Source: Siderastrea siderea (lineage: Eukaryota > Cnidaria > Anthozoa > Scleractinia > Rhizangiidae). From it: DNA of 64,000 nucleotides. The stretch is taken from assembly GCA_964030785.1 (NCBI GenBank), contig OZ034968.1:41085186-41149185 (forward strand), in the 5' to 3' direction. Below are positions 26,796-39,005 of this stretch, piece after piece. The notes under the pieces are model-generated. The model had not been told where the DNA came from. It saw only the letters and a list, made by a program, of their open reading frames with translations, and searched no databases. Every line of letters begins with the position of its first letter. Positions within the stretch are counted from its first letter, which is position 1. The position numbers and the translations under genes are program-made.

Positions 26796-27139
26796 ATCGG
26801 TCGTGTTCTCTCTGTTGTTTGCATTTCTGTTTTTCTTTTAAATCTAATTCACCAAAGTTCGCCTAAGCATGACGTTTTTTTGACATGCCAAAATTGACAT
26901 GCTGACTCCACTAATTCGTCTTGCAGAAATGAGTGTCAGGGAGTGAAATAAAGAAAAGGACTCAAATACGGAGATACTATGGCCACGTCTCTGTCTAAGA
27001 GAAGTGCATCCGTTAGGGTGTCCCGTCAATTGGGATTTCACTGCGTACGAGGTCAATCGAAATTTATTGCTGACCTTTTGCTCTTCTGCTATTTGGAAGG
27101 TTTCTCTTCGGTCCACCATCTCAGTTCAAAGCTTTCAAA

Positions 27140-27295
27140 GAAACTATAATCAAACACCGTTAATACGGACACCGTTCGGACCAGAAAGAGTGTACGTGTT
27201 AACGAGGTGTCGCCAATGTATGAATCGGGACTACGAAAACTGCCTGTAAGAACGAGTTGTCTGTAGAGCGGATTCCATTGTATATTTGTGATTGT
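27140..27295. mobile_element. Probable MITE fragment
   Basis: A stretch with CGTTAATACGGACACCGT and related inverted short motifs resembles palindromic elements common in cnidarian DNA; a related piece lies near 20330-20400 (ATTACCGTAATACCGAAGG). Ends were not defined, so the call is tentative. Confidence 0.25.
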
Positions 27296-27425
27296 ATTAA
27301 AAGTAGCAGTTTATGATATCAAAAATTGAAACTCTCCATTCTAAATTTTCTTACTCAGTTGAGATGCCTGTTTGCCAGTTTTTAATTTTGGCGGAAAGGT
27401 GGAATCATTATGACAATTCAAATAA

Positions 27426-30400
27426 TCAGCTTTCTTCCACCATGTTCACTTCTTTCCTGCCTTCATGTTTTGGGCTTGTGCCCCCAGTTGCCCAGGGTTG
27501 CAAGTCAGCGGACATTAACAAACAAAAGAGCAACATTCCTAAGACGTAAATGACGAAGGTGACCCAGAATACCGTGCGCCACTCCTCAGCTTTCTAAAAA
27601 GGTACAAGAAAGGAAAAAAGTGTTAACGCACTGACGTAAAAGACATGAAAACAATAGAGCAGAAAAAAGGGGATGGAGTAAATTTTAAACTTCGCCAGAA
27701 GGCTCAGAGGTTAATAAATCAACTGTTAACGTGACTATAAAATGCTCCGTTAAGTAAGGTACGAGACACGTAAATTAAACGCGAAAACGCAAAAATCCCC
27801 TTTGATCAAAGTCGAATCTGTGGAAGATCTAATCAGTCAAAGTATTCACAAAATGAACGTGAAGGCGAAAGGACCAGAGGAAAACTGATGCAAGGCGTAT
27901 GTTGAAAAAATGTTTTTGGCTAGCCAGTTCAGCCTTCCTGAAGTTTGAGCTTTCCCGTACCTGAAGAAGGTTGGTTTGGCTTCCTGAAATATTGTGTTTT
28001 TCGACATTTTCTTTTAAACATATCAGTTATACAATGTATCAGTCTTGCATACCCCACGTTCATTAGTGCTAATAAAGCAGAAATGATAGGATATCAAAGG
28101 GATCCGTTTTAGCTCAAACAGATTTTTAACTATGACAGCCTTCAGCTTCGCATTTTTGGCCTGAAGCTCTATAATTAATCCTTAGGCAAACTTGAAAAGT
28201 GCATATTTTTCTCCTTAACCAGACAATCAAAACTAGGCATAGTTTCTAAAATTTGTTGCACAGAGCCGTTGTACTTATAGGCAACTTAGTTACTATAGCG
28301 AAGTTTTTTGCTCATGCTTCGATAAACTGCTTAAGCCATTGTTTGATGCTCACCTTGTTAACAGTGATAAATCCAACCATCATAGGACTAAGAAAACCAG
28401 TTATTGTTCCCACTGTATTTGTGAGGCCCATAATCACGCATGCATACCGCGGTGCGATGTCTAACATGTTAACATTATACCCAGAATGCATCAGTCCCGA
28501 GGCAGCCACCCCGACACACATGCACGTGACCGCCACTGTTGCTGATTTGGCGTAACCTGCAGCAAGGATGAATGTGCCGGCTCCCAAGGCCCCTGGGAAT
28601 TCGAATCGGAAGAAAGAGTCAAAATGTTGTTACACAATCAACAGGAAAAAAGTTTCAAGCTTGGTCGCGTCTTTCGAGACCACCGTACGTGTGATGAAGT
28701 TTTATTCCTGTCCAGTGTCGACTTTGTATGAGAAAGTCGTTAAACAGATAATGCATACACCTTTTGTAAAACCAGCGACTCAGCTTACTCGGTCGTCTCC
28801 ACATAAAATACCACTGTCATTGGCAGCCGACCATCTCTCGACAGCGTTCCTATGTCCTTCCTTTTCTTGATCCGTAAAAAAGCGTAAAAAAACTATCGTA
28901 AGCTAATGACATGTTTGCCCTTGTTCATTTTGATTGATAATTTTATTTTTGTCCTGCATTCGTAGTAACAAAAAAACCTTCTCAGCAGCCCTAAAAAAGA
29001 GGTGCCTATTAAAACGATCATTTCTTACCAACAGCGAAGTACAGCCTTCTGACAGATCTGGTACTTAGGCCCCTTCTCCGTAAAAGATCGGCCGTGATAC
29101 CACCAAAGGGACCTGAGAGAGACTTCACCAGGAAGGGCGTGGCCGCAAGGAAACCCATCTGCGCGATAATAACCAAATTTTCGGGTTACAGGGTAATATA
29201 TCCGTTTTGCCGAAAACTTTAGAACTGTTGTTAAAGAAGCAAGGTTTACACTAGTCTTAAAGCCAGCGCTCATCTCAACTTCCTGCTTTAATGCGTTAAG
29301 CGACCTTATAAGTAATATCTGTTGCCATAAGATCAACGAAAAATTGGAAAGGCTTCTTGGCTCATTGACTATTTAGCCAATAAAACCTTATGTACATTAG
29401 GGTGGAGAGGGTCAGCCATTCAGAATGTCAGTCAATCAGCCAGGTCAATCAATGAATCCCTAAATCAATCAATCAATCAATCCACTAATGAAGTAATCGA
29501 ACGAACAATCAATACTAATCTGTCAGATAACCGTTTAGCCTGTCAGCCAGTGAATCGGCCAGTCAGTAGGTCAGTCAGAAAGTCAGTAAGTCAGTCAGAC
29601 AGCCCATCAGTTAGTCATTCAATCAGTCAACCGGTCGACCAATCAGTAAGTCAGCCAGCCAGTCCGTCAGTCAGTCAGTCAGTCAGTTAGTCAGTCAGTA
29701 AGGTCAGTATATCAGTCAGTTAGTCGGTAAGTCAGTCAGAGAGCCCATCAGTTAGTCAGTCAATCGGTTAACTGGTCAATCAGTCAGTCAGTTGGTCATT
29801 TAGTCAATTGGATAGTTTGTCTGTCAGTCAGCTAATCCGTCAGTCGGTCGGTCATAAAACAGTTGGCATTGCGGTTCAGAGATTTAGGAGATTTTTTGCA
29901 GACATGGAATTTATTTGTGCAAGGAGTTCTTGAAAGTAGTATTTACGTCACTAAAGTTCAATGTATCGATTCATACCGTCTGTATATCGAAGTGCAAAAT
30001 ATCAAGAAGAAACATTGGCAGGCAAATGAGAATGGTGTAAAGTCCCCAGTCAGAGGCCAGGTTACCAAACATGATTCCCCACACCGGAACTGATGTAAGA
30101 ATTGACTTCCATGGAATCGGTGCATCTTCCTAAGCAAAAAACAATAACAACAACTAAAATATCTTTTGATTACAGCATAAGCATGGCTGGTCTTTCAATA
30201 GTGGGGGCGCGGTGGTGTAGTGGTCAGTGCGTTGGACCTCAGATCTGAAGGTCGGTGGTCCCTCTCCACCCAGGTGTATAAAATGGGTACCGGCGACATA
30301 GTGCTGGGGGTAACCCTGCGATGAGCTAGCATCCCATCTAGGGGACTGTTAGAATCCTGTAATATTGCAATTCCTTCTTATAATCCTTTTATAACATCGA

Positions 30401-33400
30401 TTCTATTAAAGCCAGTTCAAATATCCTTACATTTCCTTTTTCAAAACTTCTTTCGATGTAATTCTTTTCTTCCTCGGATATGGTAGGGTGAACTGAGGGT
30501 GATTCGTGAACGATCAGTTGCCAAGCAACAAACCATAGAATACCAGCAGCACCTATAATAAGTAAGCAAACAGACAAACAATTTAATTAAAATTGTATCT
30601 GATGATCGAAAAAATTTGAAATGACCTTTCCTTGTGTTCGTTGTATTTTGCCATCGTGTCTGTATTAGTATCTCTAAGGTACAAAAATGCCGGGAAAATA
30701 ATATAATGATAAATAGTTTAAAATAATTGAAAGTAGGGATGAGAGAAATGTACATCGTACATCAACAGGTCTTTCCTTAAATGGCTGCCAGGGTAACGTC
30801 AAGAAGCGCTTCAGGAATCTTTAACAACTCCTGATAAATGAGACAAACCAATATATCTGATGTTCGTTTCTCGAAATACCCATCAGCTCATTTTTACTCA
30901 CCAAAGCAGTAAAATACAGAAGCCCAGCCTCCATCAAAGCCATACTTCGTTAAGAGCCCGGACAATGGCATCGTTATGATGGTACCCACATGACAGCCTG
31001 GTCAGAAGAAAGAAAAACGGCCATTAAAAACAGAAAAAATGCACCAGACCTCTGGCGGAGCACGCACACTATAGTTGTCAAGCCTAGGGTGTCCTGGGTG
31101 TTAAGCTCTGGGTGGGCAAATTTCTAGGTTTTGGCTATCCGGTATGCTTGTCTCTTTTCTACTTGACTGCAGTAGTGTGGCATTGCTATTTAGTAGCTTA
31201 GTTATTGTAGCTGATAAAAACAAATTGATGTCTTCAATATATCCCAGAAATGCGTGCATTCAACCTTTCAACACCAGATTTTTAAAAAATAAAACCGGAC
31301 TTTCAGCGACAACTTCCTTTTTGGCCGAAATTGTGTTAACTTGCATTTAAATGGCTAGAAGTTCCAATTTGTGCAAAAACTATATTCTCCCGGCTTCATC
31401 TAGCTAGAGGTAATTTTGGATGAATTACATTTAGTCCATGAGCAGAACTAAACAATGTGGACTATTTTTTGCGAACCTAAATCGATCCTTATTTTTCGCA
31501 CATCTCTTTCTTTTTCTTTTTTTTTGGTTTGTCTGCTGGAGTCTGGCTAACTTTTCAGGAAGGTTGAAAAATTTTACCTGGAAACAGTACCAGGGAATAG
31601 TTAAATTTTCCATCGATTTGGCAATTCCTTTGTGTGTAACTCTGGCAGAATTGTTCACAATTTCCAAAATGAAGCATGTACGCAAAGCGCTATCCTTTTT
31701 GAATACATCACTTACCAATAGGATACATTGCTCTACTAAAAAGCTGATTATATTAGACACGTTGGAGTCTGCGTATCACCTTAGGGGTCTTATTCGACAC
31801 CATCGGGCCAAGAAGGGCTAAAGAAGAGCACAATACGCAGAAAATGCAAGTGAAGTCACCTGAAATAGCCATGGTAACAAGAGTTGTTCTTTCCAGTGGA
31901 GGGGCCCACTTGCTCCATATGGCGTGGTTACAAGGAAACACGGCGCCCTGCATAATTGGTAAAATAACCATTTTTAATAGTTATTAAATACATGGAATCA
32001 TTTCTTTGAACTTGTAGCTATAGGCTTGATTTCTATCGCTCTCTCGCCGCCGATGTTCGTTTCTCGGACTCATTACCCGAGGTAATCGAACCTATTCTAC
32101 TTCGTAGCATGACTCTAGAATTTCCATTGTTTATCCAGTTGTTTTGTATATGTGAAAGAGAAACCAGCACCACGTAATTCTGACAAATGCATTTATTCTT
32201 TCAACCTCAAACGTAGCCCATTCTGCTATAATTTCTTTAAAAAGATTGTCAAGGTCATAGAGTATGAAGAATATTGTCAACTAAGGGTTATTGTCCAAAA
32301 GTGATTATTAAAAAATACCATTAGAATAATTTAGTCACCCGAATCCTTACTCCGCTTCAAATCAAAGTTACGCGGCCGAATGCTCACACATCCACCCACA
32401 AGCACCAAGTTACACAGCAGAACATTCACACGTCCTCCAGCAATCACACGTATTTAAACGTTTTCCTTCCCATGAGAAGATGGTTGAAAGACACTGTAGC
32501 TTAAGTTTTCGTTTCAAAGCAGACCTTATGTAATCCTGTTTATACTGTACTTACCTTCAAGTTTTTAGTTATTAGTATTGACATGAAAGACACTGGACAT
32601 GGTCTCATTTTAAAAGAGAGCTAACACTACCTCAGACGTTTGCCTACAAGTCATATTTGTAAGTTATTTAAAATTCAGAAGGTATAAATGTAGCACAGTG
32701 CAAATCATCTTACTAGCATGAGTCCTTCTCCTGCTCTGACAGCTATCATGCCATAAACACTGTACCGAGTCGCTACTGGAGTCAGTAGAGTCAACATGGA
32801 GGCGAAGAAGATGGCGTAACCAAATATCCTTGTACCACCCAGCTTGAGAGCGAGGCAGCCACCGGGCAGCTGGAGGAAGGCGTAGCCATAGTAGAACGAT
32901 CCTAGTACAATACCTGGCAATACACGCAGCTAAGCAATTACAATATTGATTAAATTCGTTAATGATAAAATACTAAATTAATACGTCCTCTCTGAACCAA
33001 TTAAAACAGTGTTTTTACGGAAGAAAAATTATCGTTGACCTTCCGATGTTTACAGTGTAAGACAAGTCTTTTTAAAACTCTCAATACAACTAGCTGATTA
33101 ACTTTTCAATTATCAAAGTTGCTTACCGACCATTCTCCGTTTGCTGGACGGCCAACGAACCAAGATATTTGGTTGTATCAAATGTTATATTCACTTTCAT
33201 ATATCAATTTTATTTTTTTGAATAACGACGAGTTACACTGCTAATTTAAAAGTTTTCATTTGAGATACGGCAATTACAAATTCTGGACAACAAATAATTC
33301 GCAAAACTGATTACTGCATGTCAGGAATTTCAGTGAATTTTGAATTTAAAGCCAAAGATTCAATCTTAGATTTCTGTAATCCTCCTTAGCGTATCAGTGT

Positions 33401-36400
33401 TATTGCTGAAAAAATTAAGCATTTTCAAACTGAACTGTCCGTTCTTTCCCTTTTTGACCTAATAATATTTATTTAATAAAGCACCATTTACACGCGCAAA
33501 AACATCGGCACGGCACCCCGGAATTTCGGCACAGTGCCCAAACTATTTTGGCACGGCACTCCTAATTTTCAACGTGTAAACGTAACGTTGCAAACATTTA
33601 TACGCCACCAGTGCCCGAAACTTTAGGGGTGCCGAGACTACCTCCCGGAGGTAAACGAGGCACCGTGCCGAAATTCCGGGATGTCGTGCCGATATTTTGC
33701 GCGTCTAAAGCCCCATTTACACTGCAGAAAGATCGGCTAGGCAAGGATGGATATTGGCAAGGGTAACGTAACTTTCTGGAGAGGCAAGGAAAGTTTACAC
33801 GCACTACTTTCCATGCTTACCGGTTTTGAATTAGGCAAGGATGTTTTGTTCCAGGCAAGGATGAAAACAACGATGGTGAGCATGCGCACTTATTACACAC
33901 AACATGGCGTCCACAGTTTTGTTAAATTTATTCCACTCCATGCGGCGAAAAGAACAAGAAAATGTCGTAGAGAAAACAGGCAACGCAGTAAAGAGCTAGC
34001 TAAACGAAGGAGGGCGTTAAGGCTGTTGCAGTCAAGGAAGAGGAAAATAATGGTGATCCTAATGTCTTTAGTAACATTAATATTAAACCCACCACGTGAC
34101 CGAATGTATTGGATGAAGCCGCATAGCGACGATTGGTTTCAAACGGCTGACAATCACTTCACCCAGGAACAATGGTACGAGAACTTTCGTGTCACAAAAG
34201 ATACGTTCACGATCATTCTCAATGAAATTGAAGGCGAAATATCAAAGCAGGACACTGCAATGCGCAAAGCTGTTCCAGCCAGGAAGAAGCTGGCAATGAT
34301 ACTCTACTATTTGGCCTTGACAGCCGAGTATCGAACTATTGCCAACCTTTTTGGAGTATCAAGGGCATTCCTTTGTAATAGCCCTTTTCACAGTTACCTT
34401 TTGTCATTTGCATGACAATGTAATTGAACGTGGATGTGAGGCAATTTCGGGCAAAAAGTGCAAAATTGTCCGAAATTGCCTCACATCCACGTTCAAATAC
34501 ATTGTCATGCAAATGACAAAAGGTAACTGTGAAAAGGACTATTGCTTCAAAGATGTGTGTTGTGCCATTATCAAGAACCTGCCGAAGATTCATTTACATC
34601 CCGATGAATGATGAGCTGGAATCTGTTCTTGAATCCTACAAAGAAAACTGGGGATTCCCTATGTGCGCTGGGGCAATAGACGGAACACACATTCCTATTA
34701 TTGCACCCAAGGAAAATAAAATTGATTACGTAAACCGAAAAGGTTACCACAGTGTTGTCATGCAGGCTGTAGTTGACTGTAATTACCTTTTCAGGGATAT
34801 TGTCATTGGATGGCCCGGTAGCGTACATGATGCCCATATCTTGTCTAATTCCAAATTGTATAAGAAAGGAAACGACAAGAGATTATTTCCAGATACAAGG
34901 GAACGTATCGGTGGCCAAGATGTTCCTAACATCATACTTGGTGACCCTGCTTATCCTCTGTTACCATGGCTTTTGAAGCCATACCTGGAAAACATCAATA
35001 CACCTCAAAGCCAAAGAGTATTTAACTACAGATTGAGCAGAGCTCGAATGACAGTGGAAAACACATTTGGCCGATGGAAGGGAAGATTTCGGAGATTTTC
35101 CAAGAGGATAGATATGAAGGTGCCGGGGATAGTGAATTTAATTGCAGCATCATGCATTCTTCACAACATTTGTGAAGTCCCAAAAAATGAAGTTTTGGAA
35201 GCGTGGATAAATGAAGCAACTGCATTGCCTCATCTTGATTCACTTCCAATTGTGCTTGACGAAGCTGATGATGCAACAGACATTCGCTCAGCATTTAAGA
35301 CCTTTTTTATATCTCAAGGAGAAGCGAATATTGGAACAAGTTCATAACCTGCACCCTTAATTAACTGTATAAAACAGTTCAACAAAACCTCAAGTTAACA
35401 TAGTTTTATTTCAGCGATTTGTTAAGTTTACCTGCAGAACAAGTTTTTTAGAGAAAAACTTTGCAACTGGTTATATGATGACATAAATTAGGAACTGGTT
35501 TCAACATTGTTCTTCCCCACACGTTTCAGTCTGGTCAACACTTGAATCAAGGACCCAATGTTGGCTCTGTGACCCAGGATGCGGTCCATTTTATCAAAGA
35601 ATTTCCACTTCCGCCCTCGTGCTCTACCACTCTTACTTGTTTTCGTTTTTTCTTCCTTGTACTTCTGACGAAGTTTTCTTATCTTGTTTATTATTACCTT
35701 CAGATCACATTTGATGCCTATGATGAAGGAAAGGGTGCAAAAAAACTATAGGTTCGTTACAACTGAGCTTCCAAGATGGCACTAGATATTTATACTTCAC
35801 CTTGTTGTTCTAGTTGGACTTGTAATGTGCGGTATACGGCCGTTTTCTCCTTCGGTGTTTTTGCATTGTCGATACTAAATTGTATTGTTTCTTCGGCCCA
35901 TAAATCGATTAATTTTTCCACTTCTTCGGTTTTCCAACTTGTCTTCCCTCTTACCTCGGTCGCCATCTTGAAACTGGTTTCAAGCGTGCGCTGTATCTCT
36001 GAGGCATGAGCACAATCATCGGGAAAAGTGCGGGGAGCACGTATAAGCGTTTACACCACGACCAAAAACAGGAAGGTGCCGCTTTTCTCCCTTGCCTCGC
36101 CGATTTTTCAGAAAAAAGGACAACGTCCGGACGTGGTCCCAAAACCGAAAAATTCATCGGCGAGGCAAGGCAGGCTTAAACTGTTTATACGACACAATTC
36201 ATCCTTGCCTTGCCGAAAATGAAAATCACCCTTGCCACTTTTTATCCTTGCCTAGCCGTTTTTTTCTGCAGTGTAAATGGGGTTTAAATGGGGCTTAAAT
36301 TTAATTTGATTCCACATGCTAGAACTCATGATAATAAAAAAGTCCGCCGATAGATTGGTAGGCACGTGATTAAAGTATTGCATTTGGGCCATTCTAAGTA

Positions 36401-37416
36401 ATGTAAGAAAACTATATACTAGAAATGGTCACCTTGAAGTTTTGAATCCCAGTCAAACTCGGCTTCCTTTAAATACAGAAATAGCAAAGTCATTGATCAG
36501 CTAAGACCTGTGCAAATGAAATGAGTAGTCATCTTACCTCTCTTATAGTTCGACTAAGGGTAAAGTCTGTTTAACTACGAGGCTGATACCGTTAAGTGTT
36601 ATCGGTCATTACGAGTTGTCAGATTTTACAGTTTAAATGTGTCTTAAAACCGATTTCTTAAGACTATTTCGCTTATCCCTACACCGGAATACACCTCATC
36701 GAATTAGCTCACATTTAATATTTTTCTTTTGCCAAAAAAATGTTCTTCCCATAATCTAAACAGAGAATTGGTGTTTCTCTTCTAATCTAATTTGTTGAAT
36801 GTAGTATTAAGGATGCTTAAATTTTCACCTAAATATACACATACACAAGCAACACATAAATGTAGCACAAATTTGTTTTTTGAACTTAACCTGTTTGAAC
36901 GATCAAAACAAAAGAGCACACATAAATCTTTGATTAGCTTAAAGGATCAACCGAAAATAAGCTTTACTTCGTGTTACGAAAATAGGTATTGCTCAGATAT
37001 AACACTAAGGAAAAAGTTTTTCGACCAAAATGTTAATAAAAATGAATTCTTACCCGTATGACGGTGTATCCTTTCTGTTGAATTGTGTGATTATTCACCA
37101 TTGCGCCTATAGCGACATTCAAATTTACACGTAAAGCGTACATGTTCATAAACCCGAGGAATGTCATTATTACCAAAATATATCGCTTAGGAAAGCTAAA
37201 TTCTCCGCTAGTGACACCATAATCCCCCTCGTGATCCATCTCTTTGGCATCCTTGCTCTGCTCTCCACTTCCTTTACGTCTTGACTTTAGTTTAACCGCA
37301 GGGCATTCACAGAACTGGCAAAGAACTAGAAACCTTGACATGAAGCGAAAACACGCATAGAGAGTGTTCAAAAAACGGGTTAGACCCGACTCTAAATTTC
37401 CCGTAGACTTTTCCAT
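27426..37416 (-). CDS. SLC17 family anion transporter (sialin-like), paralog 1
   Basis: Minus-strand gene. Exons in transcription order: 37416-37054, 32913-32714, 31947-31860, 30997-30902, 30552-30431, 30129-29977, 29158-29029, 28592-28354, 27593-27426 (stop). All have GT-AG borders. Junction phases agree everywhere except between the first two, where exon 1 ends in phase 0 and exon 2 starts in phase 1; a small exon of 3n+1 nt is therefore missing from this model. Family signatures are visible: the TM1 block with ALRVNLNVAIGAM, LGSFYYGYAFLQLPGG, CNHAIWSKWAPPLER, and GHVGT/MPLSG-type and GYNVNMLDIAPRYA blocks. SLC17 proteins are 12-TM organic anion or phosphate co-transporters of lysosomal, vesicular or plasma membranes. 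The substrate cannot be told from sequence alone. Confidence 0.85.
29425..29850. repeat. Degenerate tetranucleotide microsatellite (TCAG/TCAA)
   Basis: About 400 bp of imperfect CAGT and CAAT tetranucleotide repeats, lying in the intron between SLC17 exons 29977-30129 and 29029-29158. Confidence 0.85.
30204..30375 (+). mobile_element. tRNA-derived SINE
   Basis: It opens GGGGGCGCGGTGGTGTAGTGG, which contains an A-box-like GGTGTAGTGGTCAGTGC, followed by an anticodon-arm-like region. The body has GGGTACCGGCGACA and GGGGGTAACCCTGCGATG blocks. The B box is degenerate and there is no acceptor-stem closure, so this is a SINE rather than a functional tRNA gene. It lies in an SLC17 intron. Confidence 0.7.
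33478..33710. mobile_element. Palindromic MITE adjacent to the Harbinger element
   Basis: The arms are inverted copies: ACGCGCAAAAACATCGGCA with CCCCGGAATTTCGGCAC on the left, and the complementary CGTGCCGATATTTTGCGCGT with GTGCCGAAATTCCGGG on the right. No ORF. It abuts the left terminal repeat of the Harbinger element. Confidence 0.7.
33747..35347 (+). pseudogene. Harbinger (HARBI1-like) DDE transposase, interrupted
   Basis: The N-terminal part (to about 34378) has the helix-turn-helix-like region with TIANLFGVSRAF. The C-terminal part (about 34560-35347) has the DDE_4 nuclease: CAGAIDGTHIPI for the first acid, WPGSVHDAHI and LGDPAYPLLPWL for the second, and SRARMTVENTFGRWKGRF for the glutamate block. 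A palindromic MITE at 34379-34541 splits the ORF. A further frame change is needed near 34605, where one frame stops at HPDE and the next carries DELESVLESY. The acids are present, but the reading frame is broken at two places, so no full transposase can be made. Confidence 0.85.
34379..34541. mobile_element. MITE nested inside the transposase ORF
   Basis: A 163-bp near-perfect palindrome with ends TA-GCCCTTTTCACAG and CTGTGAAAAGGAC-TA and arms running through GTCATTTGCATGACAATG. Flanking TA dinucleotides suggest a mariner-type 2-bp target duplication. Confidence 0.85.
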
Positions 37417-37850
37417 GACACAAATATCTTTCTATGACATTGTCTGTTGTCACGATGTTGAAATTTTACTCTTGTGACATGTTGATCGTTTTAGGGCGGC
37501 CATTTTGGGTCGGTGAAGGTGGTTAATTTATCAGTTTTCTGCTGGTGTTTTTATGACTCTACCCGCAAATCTGACAATTATTGCCAAGCAACTTATTCTT
37601 TCTAAACAAAAGCGTTCACTTGCCTCACATAATTTACAACATAATACCCGTCATTGGTTGTCAGGACTTCAAGTCTGAATCTCGGAAAAATCACTAGTCG
37701 TATTCAAGCCGATTTTGGAATTGCCTCATTTACTGCGTTTTTTTAATCCCAAGTTAGACTAAGGTAAAGTTGTGTAAACAATTGGATCGATTGGGTAATG
37801 GGAAAGGAAACATTTTGTTACAATGGCCAAAATTTAAAAAAAGCATTTTT

Positions 37851-38165
37851 CCACTCGTTTACTTATACGGACGGATTTCTTGTTACATCTGAATTTAGAC
37901 GTTTGGTTGCCAACAGTAAAATTACGTAAAATCGCTCTGAAAACTGAAATCCTGTTGAATGGAACTCAGCTGTATATGCTAGTTTGCTATAGAATAAAAA
38001 GACGTTTAAAAAAAGAACTTTTCCACTCGTTTACTACTACGGACGGAGTTCTTGTTACATGAATTCAGACGTTTGGTTACGAACGGGAAATTAAGCAAAA
38101 TCACTCTGAAAACTGAAATCCTGTTGAAAAAGAGCTCAAATGTATATGCTAGTGTATTATATACA
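37851..38165. repeat. Tandem duplication, unit about 172 bp
   Basis: CCACTCGTTTAC occurs at 37851 and 38023, and the following sequence (ACGGACGG, GACGTTTGGTT, GAAAACTGAAATCCTGTTGA, TATATGCTAGT) is repeated in the same order. No coding content. Confidence 0.8.
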
Positions 38166-38299
38166 TCAATTAAGACAATTAACTTTTTTGGAAACGTTTT
38201 GCTCCTCTAAAGTAAAGAGCATTGTCACTGGTCAGTTGCCTCATCCTGAAACAATTCAAATTCAATTCTAGTATCACACATCCGTAATTGGAGCCATTT

Positions 38300-39005
38300 C
38301 ACCTCAGATGCCTCCTTTTCTATTCACTTTTAGCTACTATTGCATCAAAACTATCAAATTTATCAACCTTTCCACTTTTAAAAACTAAAATCATGTTGCA
38401 GTCTTTGACGGTGTTCAAGCGATCAGCTATGGTAATGACTGTAGAGTCCCTCAGTTTCTCACGCACTACGTTCCAGATTGTTTGTTCTGTGTCTGGATCC
38501 ACATGCGCAGTGGGCTCATCCAGGATGATGATCTTGTTTCGCTGAAGCAACACACGAGCCAAACAGATTAATCGGATTTGCACCACGTCCCAACAGCTCG
38601 TGATCCAGCTGTCCATCCAGACATTCCACCAAATCTTTCAGATGCACATCCTCTAAAGCTTGCCATAAATCTGTGTCTTGGAACTGCTCGACGAGATCGA
38701 GATTTTTCCTCAGCGATCCACTAAAGAGTACAGGACTCTGCCCAAGAACAGAAATATTCCTTCAAGCCTCTTGCAGGTTGATCTCTTTTACTGGAACTTT
38801 GTCAACCATTATATCACCATCAGCGCCTGGTATGCGCATAAGAGCCACCACAAATGATGATTTCCCTGCACCCGTGCGGCCAAAAACACCGATCTTTGTT
38901 CCTCCTTTAATATCAAGATTTATTTTCTGCAACACTTGGGGACCCCCTGGGTAGTAAGTGAGTGATACGTCTTGGAATGCGGCTAATTTTATTAGCACGG
39001 AGACT
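38300..39005 (-). pseudogene. ABCC/MRP transporter fragment, second nucleotide-binding domain
   Basis: The minus strand encodes an uninterrupted genomic run of an ABC subfamily C NBD2 with no introns: a VSLTYYPGGPQVLQKINLD start, Walker A GRTGAGKSS, a [15 protein letters not shown] block, Walker B IIILDEP and a D-loop region. It is broken in three visible ways. A TGA follows INLQEA where family members have Arg. A deletion with frame change removes the ABC signature region before [13 protein letters not shown]. The H-loop reads ITIADRL instead of ITIAHRL. It resembles MRP4-like proteins. The absence of introns suggests a retrocopy or a single-exon fragment. Confidence 0.8.

Larger units (their letters stand above)
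33709..36296 (+). mobile_element. PIF/Harbinger DNA transposon (inactive copy)
   Basis: Left terminal repeat at 33711-33748 (CCCCATTTACACTGCAGAAA, then CGGCTAGGCAAGGAT). Its inverted partner at 36244-36282 ends CTGCAGTGTAAATGGGG, with a short duplicated tail after it. TAA trinucleotides flank both sides, consistent with the 3-bp target duplication of this superfamily. GGCAAGGAT-like subterminal motifs recur at both ends (AAGGCAAGGGAG type). The element carries a broken transposase and sits in intron 1 of SLC17 paralog 1. Confidence 0.75.

Noticed and set aside
29425..29850. Regular TCAG repeats as an array or a gene
   Set aside because: Tetranucleotide microsatellite in an intron; no spacers and no coding signal.
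30204..30290. A genuine tRNA gene
   Set aside because: The A box is present but the B box is degenerate, the acceptor stem does not close, and a SINE body follows.
33598..33804. Minus-strand open frame overlapping the MITE and Harbinger end
   Set aside because: It spans two element termini and has no domain.
38320..38998. Functional ABC transporter exon pair
   Set aside because: In-frame stop, loss of the ABC signature with frame change, and H-loop substitution show it is a pseudogene.
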